A stretch of DNA of 11,338 nt from an uncultured Olsenella sp. (lineage in GTDB: Bacteria > Actinomycetota > Coriobacteriia > Coriobacteriales > Atopobiaceae), in the NCBI GenBank assembly GCA_937900605.1, contig CALCDK010000092.1, forward strand, positions 1 through 11,338. Direction: 5' to 3'. Below are positions 1-6,600 of the stretch, piece after piece (position 1 is the stretch's first letter; the number at the start of each line of letters is the position of its first letter). Below the pieces are notes generated by a model that was not told the origin of the DNA, ran no database searches, and saw only the letters and a list, made by a program, of their open reading frames with translations. Both the position numbers and the translations under genes were made by a program.

Positions 1-2
1 CG

Positions 3-1598
3 GTCTACACGGCCCTCAAGATGGGGTCGCTGCCGTGGCCCACCATCTTCACCTCCATCACCGCCCTCGTGCTGCTGCGCGCGCTCGGGCACACGAGCCT
101 CAACGAGGCCAACGTGACGCAGGTCATCATGTCCGCCGGCTCCATGGTCGCCGGCGGCCTGGCCTTCACCCTGCCCGGCGCCTGGATGCTGGGCCTCGGC
201 GAGCAGATGGGCTGGGCCCAGATCCTCTTCGTCGCCCTCGCGGGCACGCTGCTGGGCCTGGTGTTCACCGCCCTCATCCGTCGCCGCTTCGTCGACGAGT
301 CCGACCTCGAGTACCCCATCGGCACGGCCGCCGCGAGCACCCTGCTCGCGAGCCGCGACGGCGGCCGCACGGCCAAGCGCCTCTTCGGCTCCATGGCCGT
401 GTCCGGCGCCTGGTGCGCGGCCCGAGACGGCCTGGGCGTCGTGCCGCAGATGGTCGCGACCCTGCCCATCCCCGGCGTGGCCTTCGGCGTGTACGCCTCG
501 CCGATGCTGCTCTCCGTGGGCTTCCTCGTTGGCGGCGGCGCGGCGGTCCTGTGGGTCCTCGGCGCCGTCCTCGCCAACTTCGGCATCGTCGTGGGCGGCA
601 CCGGCGCGGGCCTGTGGGACCTCGCGACGGCCCAGGGCATCGTCTCGAGCCTGGGCATGGGCCTCATGATGGGCTCGGGCCTGGGCGTCGTGGCCAAGGA
701 CGTCCTGCCGAGGGTGCTCGGCACGCTGCGCGGACGCGGTGCCGCGGGTGCCACCGCTGCCGCCGGGGCCGACGAGAGGGACGACGCCGCGCAGGGCGCG
801 GCCGGCACGCGCACGAGGCGCGACCGCGGCGCGCTCGCCCTCATGGTCGCGGCCGCGGCGCTCGTCGTGTGCCTGGGCCTGGGCCTGTCGCCCGTCGCGT
901 GCGTGTTCGTGGTGCTTCTCGCCTTCGTGGCCACCATCATGAGCGCGCAGTCAGTCGGCCAGACGGGCATCGACCCCATGGAGATCTTCGGCCTGCTGGT
1001 GCTTCTCGCCGTGGCCGCGCTGGGCGACTCCTCGCAGGTGCAGCTGTTCTGCGTGGCCGGCGTCGTGGCCGTGGCGTGCGGCCTGGCCGGCGACGTCATG
1101 AGCGACTTCAAGACCGGCGCCATCATCGGCACCGACCCGCGCGACATGTGGCGCGGCCAGGCAGTGGGCGCGCTTCTCGGCGTCGTGGTGAGCGTGGTCA
1201 CGATGGTCGCGCTGGCGCAGGCGTACGGCATCGACGCCTTCGGCCCCGGCAAGCAGTTCGTCGCCGCGCAGGCCAGCGTCGTGGCCACCATGGTCTCGGG
1301 CATCCCGAGCCTGCCGGCCTTCGCGCTGGGCCTGGGCGCCGGCTTCGTCCTGTACCTCCTCGGCGTCTCCTCGATGATGCTCGGCCTGGGCGTCTACCTG
1401 CCGTTCTACATGTCGCTCACTGCCGGCATCGGCGCGCTGGCCAAGGCCGTCTACGTGCGCGTCTGCCGTGCGCGCGGCCGTGACGAGCAGGAGTCCGAGG
1501 AGAGCGGCACCATCGTCGCGAGCGGCCTTCTGGGAGGCGAGTCAATCGTCGGCGTCCTCGTGGCGCTGGGCGCCGTCGTCGCCGGGATGGCCGGCTAG
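3..1598 (+). CDS. OPT-family oligopeptide/metal-chelate transporter, C-terminal 531 residues (5' end outside window)
   Basis: The reading frame is open from the window edge and ends at TAG, so the N-terminus is missing (prokaryotic OPT proteins are usually about 620-680 residues, so roughly 100 or more residues lie outside). The protein is almost entirely hydrophobic, with many membrane helices. Family hallmarks are visible: an AGSMVAGGLAFTLPG stretch near residue 50, an SPMLLSVGFLVGGG stretch near 165, and the typical GLAGDVMSDFKTG segment followed by GTDPRDMWRGQ near 360-380. These fit the prokaryotic branch of the OPT superfamily (proton-coupled uptake of oligopeptides or metal chelates). 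The charged cytoplasmic loop near residues 245-275 (GADERDDAAQ..., TRTRRDR) is low-complexity. The substrate cannot be told from sequence. Family call is firm; peptide versus siderophore/metal complex is open. Confidence 0.9.
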   Translation, partial: VYTALKMGSLPWPTIFTSITALVLLRALGHTSLNEANVTQVIMSAGSMVAGGLAFTLPGAWMLGLGEQMGWAQILFVALAGTLLGLVFTALIRRRFVDESDLEYPIGTAAASTLLASRDGGRTAKRLFGSMAVSGAWCAARDGLGVVPQMVATLPIPGVAFGVYASPMLLSVGFLVGGGAAVLWVLGAVLANFGIVVGGTGAGLWDLATAQGIVSSLGMGLMMGSGLGVVAKDVLPRVLGTLRGRGAAGATAAAGADERDDAAQGAAGTRTRRDRGALALMVAAAALVVCLGLGLSPVACVFVVLLAFVATIMSAQSVGQTGIDPMEIFGLLVLLAVAALGDSSQVQLFCVAGVVAVACGLAGDVMSDFKTGAIIGTDPRDMWRGQAVGALLGVVVSVVTMVALAQAYGIDAFGPGKQFVAAQASVVATMVSGIPSLPAFALGLGAGFVLYLLGVSSMMLGLGVYLPFYMSLTAGIGALAKAVYVRVCRARGRDEQESEESGTIVASGLLGGESIVGVLVALGAVVAGMAG

Positions 1599-1619
1599 CG
1601 GGGGATTTGTGGCGTAGTT

Positions 1620-1644
1620 GGGCACTCGCCCCGGGCGGGTGCCC
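1620..1644 (+). terminator. GC-rich hairpin after the OPT gene, possible terminator
   Basis: GGGCACTCGCC and GGCGGGTGCCC form an 11-bp stem with one G-U pair around a 3-nt CCG loop, starting 21 nt after the OPT stop. No T-tract follows, so this would be a T-less hairpin of the kind seen in high-GC actinobacteria. It sits immediately upstream of the engB -10 box, so it could also affect that promoter region. Confidence 0.5.
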
Positions 1645-1661
1645 ACGCGCGGGCCAGCGGG

Positions 1662-1667
1662 TACAAT
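1662..1667 (+). promoter_or_regulatory. Putative -10 box for engB
   Basis: TACAAT matches five of six bases of the sigma-A -10 consensus and stands out in the GC-rich surroundings, 30 nt before the engB start. At a 17-bp spacer the -35 position (GTGCCC) is poor and lies in the right arm of the upstream hairpin. A start site near 1673 would give a leader of about 25 nt. Confidence 0.5.
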
Positions 1668-1697
1668 GGCAGGCCGTCAACCCGAGAAAGGACGACG

Positions 1698-2285
1698 ATG
1701 CCCACGATCAACTACCACAGCGCCCGCTTCGAGGCCTCCTACGGCTCGATCGAGCAGCTGCCCGAGTCCACCACGCCCGAGGTCGCCGTCACGGGCCGCT
1801 CCAACGTGGGCAAGTCCTCGCTGCTCAACAAGCTGTTCTGCCGCAAGAACCTCGTGAAGGTCTCGAGCACGCCCGGCAAGACCTGCAACATCAACTTCTT
1901 CGAGGTGGACGGCATCCGCTTCGTCGACCTGCCGGGCTACGGCTTCGCCAAGGTCTCGCAGAAGGAGAAGCAGCGCTGGGCCGACCTCATCGGCGGCTAC
2001 TTCGACCAGGAGCGCAGCTTCAACCTGGTCATCGCGCTCGTCGACATCCGCCACGAGGCGCAGCGCCTGGACGTGGACATGGTCGAGTTCCTGCGCGAGA
2101 ACGGGCTGCCGTTCGTCGTGGCGCTCACCAAGGCCGACAAGCTGAGCCGCTCCAAGGCGGACCAGCAGGCCCGCGCCATCGCCAGGCAGCTGGAGCTCGA
2201 GCCCGACCAGATCGTCGTCACGTCGTCGGCCACCGGCACCGGCGTGGACGAGCTGCGCCGCCGCATCGCCGAGGCCTGCCTGTAG
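1698..2285 (+). CDS. engB: Ribosome biogenesis GTP-binding protein YihA/YsxC (EngB)
   Basis: This 195-residue protein has the usual length and all G motifs of the TRAFAC EngB/YsxC GTPases: G1 GRSNVGKS (33-40), G2 threonine in SSTPGKT (56-62), G3 DLPGYG (77-82), G4 TKAD (144-147) and G5 SSATG (176-180). The G3 DLPGYGFA and the STPGKT-N-FF run are specific to this subfamily. In known members it is a cytoplasmic GTPase needed for late assembly of the large (50S) ribosomal subunit. The ATG start is supported by an AGAAAGGA Shine-Dalgarno at 1685-1692, 5 nt upstream. The gene appears monocistronic: hairpin and -10 box upstream, strong terminator downstream. In many bacteria engB follows lon or clpX; here it follows a transporter. 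Confidence 0.97.
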   Translation: MPTINYHSARFEASYGSIEQLPESTTPEVAVTGRSNVGKSSLLNKLFCRKNLVKVSSTPGKTCNINFFEVDGIRFVDLPGYGFAKVSQKEKQRWADLIGGYFDQERSFNLVIALVDIRHEAQRLDVDMVEFLRENGLPFVVALTKADKLSRSKADQQARAIARQLELEPDQIVVTSSATGTGVDELRRRIAEACL

Positions 2286-2301
2286 CGGCTCGCCCGCGCC
2301 T

Positions 2302-2334
2302 GCGGTTGCGGCACGACGGCGCGGTTGCGGCACG
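2302..2334 (+). repeat. 14-bp direct repeat downstream of engB
   Basis: GCGGTTGCGGCACG occurs at 2302-2315 and again at 2321-2334, both in the 3' untranslated region between the engB stop and its terminator. Function unknown; it may be a simple local duplication. Confidence 0.6.
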
Positions 2335-2403
2335 GGCACGGCGGCAAGGCCGCGTCGGCATGGGCACGACCCCGCAGCCATAGCCCGAAACACCCTGCAC
2401 GAG

Positions 2404-2445
2404 AGAGCGCCCCGGGGCCAGACGGCCTCGGGGCGCTCTTCTTGT
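2404..2445 (+). terminator. Rho-independent terminator of engB
   Basis: AGAGCGCCCCGGGGCC (2404-2419) and GGCCTCGGGGCGCTCT (2424-2439) form a 16-bp stem with one G-U pair around an AGAC loop, followed by TCTTGT. It lies about 120 nt after the engB stop and is the strongest intrinsic terminator on the plus strand of this window. Confidence 0.85.
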
Positions 2446-2766
2446 GGCACGAGTCCGTCCGCGCTTGGAGATGACGCGGTCCCGAGGCGTCTTCCGAGGG
2501 GGACCTGTGACGAAAAACGCGCCGATTGCACACGTCCCTCGTTCCAAGGCCGGATCAGAAGAGGCCCGATGCAACAAAACCGCAGGTCAGATTAGTTGGA
2601 AAGCTCATCAGCTCCGTCTGTGCGCCGCGATAGCACGCAAATCGCACGTATTTGCTCACAGCAGGCCCCGAAACCCGCCGCACGCCCATGGGCCGCCCCC
2701 GCACGACCGCGGGCGCCCCCGTGCACGCGGCGCCCCGCACGCCGGCTCCGTGCACGTTCGCCGTGC
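2446..2766. other. Intergenic stretch without a convincing gene; inverted repeats and an AT-richer block
   Basis: This 321-bp gap lies between the engB terminator and the 3' end of mntP. From about 2500 to 2680 it is clearly less GC-rich than its surroundings. An imperfect inverted repeat pairs CGAGGGGGACCTGTG (2495-2509) with CACACGTCCCTCG (2529-2541) around a loop containing GACGAAAAACG. Nearer mntP, GGGCGCC (2711-2717) pairs with GGCGCCC (2729-2735), which could terminate mntP on the minus strand. The 8-bp palindrome CGTGCACG occurs at 2720-2727 and 2749-2756. Open frames here run on into antisense mntP and lack codon-position structure, so no gene is called. It could be a dispersed intergenic repeat or a structured RNA. 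Confidence 0.5.
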
Positions 2767-3342
2767 CTACAGCAGGCCCAGGTGCTCCACCAGGATCTTC
2801 AGGCCGATGAGCACGAGCACCACGCCGCCGGCCACCGACGCCGGGCGCTCCCAGCGCGCGCCGAAGAAGCGTCCCACGTACACGCCCACCACGCTGAACG
2901 CGAACGTCGTCACGCCGATCGCGGTCACGGCCGGCACGACGTCCACGGACAGAGCCGCGAACGAGATGCCCACCGCGAGCGCGTCGATCGACGTCGCCAC
3001 CGCCAGCACGAGCACCTCGCGCAGGTCGAGCCGCTGGTCGCCGGGCCTCTCGCCGCCCTCGTCCGCGTCCTCGTGGAACGCCTCCCACAGCATCTTGCCG
3101 CCGATCACGGCGAGAAGCACGAACGCCACCCAGTGGTCCACCGGCTCGATGAGCCACATGACCTGCGTGCCCAGCGCCCATCCGACGAGCGGCATGAGCG
3201 CCTGGAAGCCGCCGAACGCGACGCCCAGCACCACGGCTGCCTGCCAGCGGACGCGACGCATCCCCAGGCCCTTGCAGATCGACACCGCGAACGCGTCCAT
3301 CGACACGCCCACCGCAATCAGAAGAAGCTCGACCAGTCCCAC
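2767..3342 (-). CDS. mntP: Manganese efflux pump MntP (DUF204)
   Basis: The 191-residue membrane protein has the MntP length and its two-fold internal repeat. Each half carries the signature acidic helix: SMDAFAVSICKG (Asp16) and TSIDALAVGISFA (Asp120). GGKMLWEAF (81-89) closes the first half; a charged cytoplasmic loop (HEDADEGGERPGDQR, 90-104) links the halves. Known MntP proteins export Mn2+ from the cytoplasm. I chose the GTG at 3342 because GGGAGGGGAG sits about 5 nt upstream, whereas the alternative GTG two codons earlier would overlap that ribosome site. The gene is monocistronic, and its leader holds a manganese riboswitch with its own terminator, which independently supports the functional call. 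Confidence 0.96.
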   Translation of the reverse strand: MGLVELLLIAVGVSMDAFAVSICKGLGMRRVRWQAAVVLGVAFGGFQALMPLVGWALGTQVMWLIEPVDHWVAFVLLAVIGGKMLWEAFHEDADEGGERPGDQRLDLREVLVLAVATSIDALAVGISFAALSVDVVPAVTAIGVTTFAFSVVGVYVGRFFGARWERPASVAGGVVLVLIGLKILVEHLGLL

Positions 3343-3397
3343 GTGCACTCCCCTCCCGCGCAGCGCGCGGATACCTTCCGGCATGGCCTCGGCACAG

Positions 3398-3455
3398 AAA
3401 ACGAGACCCGTGGGGACGCCGCCCCAGACCGGGACGACGCCACCACGAGTCTCGT
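3398..3455 (-). terminator. Intrinsic terminator acting as the riboswitch expression platform
   Basis: Read on the minus strand, ACGAGACUCGUGG (3455-3443) pairs with CCACGGGUCUCGU (3413-3401) as a 13-bp stem with one G-U pair, and the U-run UUUUC follows immediately (3401-3397). The left arm contains the 3' strand of aptamer helix P1 (CUCGU) and the conserved CGAGA of the aptamer core. Folding of the metal-bound aptamer and of this terminator are therefore mutually exclusive. It lies 56 nt before the mntP start codon. Confidence 0.9.
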
Positions 3456-3536
3456 TGATTAAGGCGCACCAGGCTCTCGCCAGCATGTTGGATGCGTCAC
3501 ATGCCTTTCCCGGCATGCCACTACTCCCTCGCAGGG
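3440..3536 (-). promoter_or_regulatory. yybP-ykoY family Mn2+ riboswitch aptamer upstream of mntP
   Basis: On the minus strand P1 is GCGAG (3532-3528) with CUCGU (3449-3445), extendable by CCCU/GGUGG with one bulge. P1 is followed at once by the invariant GGAGUAG (3527-3521). P2 is the hairpin GCAUGCC-GGGAAA-GGCAUGU. P3 pairs CGCAUC with GGUGCG. Its loop holds CAACAUGCU, matching the conserved CAACAUACU of E. coli alx, topped by GGC-GAGA-GCC. The 3' core CAACGAGA matches the conserved GCAAGA before the closing P1 strand. In known members Mn2+ bridges these two loops and docks the legs. Because P1 competes with the terminator arm, this should be a transcriptional ON switch: Mn2+ stabilises P1 and allows read-through into mntP. 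Confidence 0.92.
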
Positions 3537-3541
3537 TGACG

Positions 3542-3550
3542 ATGCTAGCA
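3542..3550 (-). promoter_or_regulatory. Extended -10 promoter element for the mntP transcript
   Basis: On the minus strand TGC-TAGCAT (3550-3542) is an extended -10 element (TGN plus four of six -10 matches). A transcription start 6-8 nt further on would fall at about 3534-3536, exactly where the riboswitch aptamer begins. No good -35 is visible, as expected for extended -10 promoters. Confidence 0.6.
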
Positions 3551-3613
3551 CAGCGCCGCCGCACCCACGCCAGCTCCACACGGCGAGAAGCGCCGCACGT
3601 CGCGGGTCGAACA

Positions 3614-3679
3614 CGGCGCCGAGAGCGGCGCCGGGAGGCCGCGCGCCGTGGCAGCAACCTGGCAGCGGGCCGCCACGGC
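3614..3679 (-). terminator. Hairpin pair downstream of the ABC permease gene, likely terminator region
   Basis: Two strong inverted repeats follow the permease stop. GCCGTGGC (3645-3652) pairs with GCCACGGC (3672-3679), and CGGCGCCG (3614-3621) pairs with CGGCGCCG (3626-3633) around a 4-nt loop. On the minus strand the second stem is followed by TGTTCG, a weak U-tract. These plausibly end the ABC operon before the mntP promoter. Confidence 0.5.
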
Positions 3680-3695
3680 CGGCTCGCCGCGCGCC

Positions 3696-6600
3696 CTACT
3701 CGGCGGACTTGAGCGCGCCCACCATGTCCACGCGGTCGAGCGCGCGGTTGGTCACCACGTCCACCACCAGCGTGAAGCCCAGGGCGAGAAGCGCCGCGAC
3801 GACGTACGTCATCGGGGAGACGACGGTGTCGAAGTACAGCGCCGGCATCTTCAGCACCCACGTCAGGCTCCGTGTCAGCAGCCAGCCTGCGGGCAGCCCG
3901 ACGGCGATCCCGAACCCGGTGAGGATGAGCGTCTCCTTGTTGATGTAGCCGTGCACCTCGCGCGGGCGGAACCCGAGCACCTTGAGCGTCGCCAGCTCGC
4001 GCTCGCGCTCCGAGATGTTGGTGTTCGACAGCGTGAAGACGACGGTGAACGCCAGCGCGGCCGCCATGACGATCACGACGTAGACGACCGTGTTGATCAG
4101 CGTGAACGCGCTCGAGAAGTCCCGGACCAGGCCGGCCGTGGAGACGACCGACAGCATCCGCGGGTCCTGCGAGAGGCCCTCGGCGAAGTCGACCTGCGCC
4201 GCGTCGTCGCCGTCGAGAAGGGCGAGGACCGCGTTGGGCTCGCACGCCCTGCCGAAGGCGCGCTCGTAGGCGCCCTGCGTCATGATCGCCATGTTGCCCA
4301 GGTAGCTCAGGCACACGTCGCCCACGCGCACGTCGGCCGTGGCGAGCGTGGGGTCCTGCAGGCGCAGCTCGTCGCCGGCCGAGAAGCCCATGACCTGCTC
4401 GGCGCTCTTGGTGACGACCGCGCCGGGGACGGTCCCGGCGGCGGGCTCGTCGCCTGCGGCCGTGGCGTCGCCCCCGCACGCCGCGACGAGGTCGACCGGC
4501 GCGCCGCCGTCCGCGCGGCTCAGGCCGAGCATCCCGTCGAGGGACGTGCCGTCGGGCACCACGAGCAGCTGGAGGCTCTCGCGACGGCCGCCGAACTCGG
4601 CGGTCACGCTGTCCACGTACACCTCGCGCGCGTCTCGCACCCCGACCGCTGCCGCGTCGTTGCCGACCGCTGCCACGTCGCCGCCGCCCGACTCCGCGCC
4701 CACGCAGAGAAGCTCGGCCTCCACGGCGGGAAGCTCGCCCGGGGCGGCCACCGCCAGCAGGTCGTAGGAGACCACGCCACTCTCGCCGTACTGCCTGTCG
4801 GGAAGCGACAGGACCGTGTCACGGATGCCGAAGCCGCACACCAGCAGCGCCGTGCAGCCCGCGACACCCAGCACCGTCATGAGGAGGCGCTTCTTGTAGC
4901 GTGTCAGGTTCCTGGCAGTGACCTTGTGCAGGAAGCTCATCCGCGACCACAGCGGGCGGACCCTCTCGACGAGGATGCGCGCGCCGGCCTTGGGGGCCTT
5001 GGGGCGCATGAGCGAGGCGGGCGTCTCGGCCAGCTCGCGGCGGCAGGTCAGCGCGGTCGCGCCCACGATGCCCACCACGAACAGCGCGCTCGCCTCGAGC
5101 GCGTGCAGCGGCTCGAACGTGACGAGGAACCTCGGCAGCGCGTACATGGTCGAGAAGATCGTCGAGAGGATCAGCGGCAGCACCACGTAGCCCAGCAGGC
5201 AGCCGACGATGGCTCCCACCAGGCACGCAGCCAGCGCGTACGCGACGTACTTGGCCGCGATGCGCGCGCGTCCGTACCCCAGTGCCTTGTACAGGCCGAT
5301 GAGCCCGCGCTCCTCCTCGACCATGCGCGTCATGGTGGTGAGGCTCACGAGCACTGCGACCACGAAGAACACGAGCGGCAGCACCGTGCCGATGACCTCG
5401 ATGGACGAGGTGTCCGACTCCACCGAGGCGTAGCTTGGCAGGCTCGTGCGGTCCTGCACGTACCACGTGGCGTCCGGGATCGCGTCGGCGGCCTCTCGGG
5501 CGTCGCGGATCTGCGCGCCCGCCTCCTCGCGGCCCCGCTCGAGCTGCGCCTGCGCGTCGTCGGCCGCAGCCCGCGCGTCGTCGAGCTGGCGTCCCGACGC
5601 CTCGGCGCGGGCGCGCCCGTCGGCCACCTGGGCCTGCGCCGCGTCCACGGCCGCCAGGGCCCTCGCGGCCTCGTCGAGCCGCGCGGCGCCCTCGCGCACC
5701 TGGGCCTCGCCCTCTACCACCTGCACCATCCCGGGGGCGAGAAGCGCCAACTGGGAGAGCATGTCGGCCATCTCGCGCACCTGCGCGGCGGCCTGCGCCG
5801 GCGACGTCGAGACCACGGCCCGCAGCACGTCGCGCACGGGCTGCGGCGCCTCGGCCACGAGCCGCTCGATCCGGTCGCGCACCGCCTGGGGCAGCGCGTC
5901 GTACGCGCCCTGGGCCCTCTCGAGCGCCTGCGCGAACTCGTCCGACGCCAGGTAGTCGGCCAGCTCGCCCAGCGACGCGGACGCCTGCGACGAGAAGGGC
6001 CCCACCGCGGCCTGGACCTCGTCCGCGGCGGCGCGTGCCTCCTCCGGCGTCGTGGCGGACACGAGCCGCTGCCAGGCGGCGGACGGCCACACGTCCCGCA
6101 CGTACGGGAGCGAGCCGAGCATCGACCCGGTCGCCTCCAGGCGCGAGCGCGCCGACGAGAGCTGCCCGCGCGCCGCCTCGAGGTCCGTCCGGCGCGCGGC
6201 GATGGTGGCCCCCACCTGGTCAGAGGCGCACCCGAGCGCGGCGGCCAGCTGCGAGAGGGCCCCCTCGGCCTGGGCCTGGCCGGCGTCCAGGCGGGCATGG
6301 GCGTCGAGAAGTGCGCGCGCCCCGTCGTCGATCTGGGCCCGGGCCCCGTCGAGCTGCGACTGGGCCTCGTCCAGGCTCGCCTGCGCGTCCCTCTCGGCCT
6401 GGTCGACCTGCTCGTGCGCGTCGCCGCGCAGTCCCTCGCCGCGCGCGGACTCGCGGCCCTCGCGCAGCGACTCGACTCCGGCGAGGACGCCATCGACCGC
6501 GTCGCGGTAGTCGTCCGAGTAGCACAGCGGCTCGGCCGCGCCATCGACCTGCAGGTAGGCCACGGTGTAGGAGCCGCGCGCGGCCTCGGTCACGCAGCTG

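Noticed and set aside
1599-1697. Hairpin before engB considered as a riboswitch or T-box leader
   Set aside because: It lies upstream of the likely -10 box, so it would not be in the engB leader, and no conserved riboswitch core is visible.
2506-2760. Possible small gene starting GTG at 2506 after GAGGGGG
   Set aside because: The frame has no natural stop before running through antisense mntP, and shows no codon-position bias; kept only as an intergenic oddity.
3601-3660. Inverted repeats considered as ends of a mobile element
   Set aside because: They are short, close together, lack target duplications and flank no transposase; they fit terminator hairpins better.
3343-4479. Fusion of mntP with upstream minus-strand sequence in one long frame
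   Set aside because: The upstream part is the permease gene in the wrong frame and the intergenic riboswitch; mntP has its own start and ribosome site.
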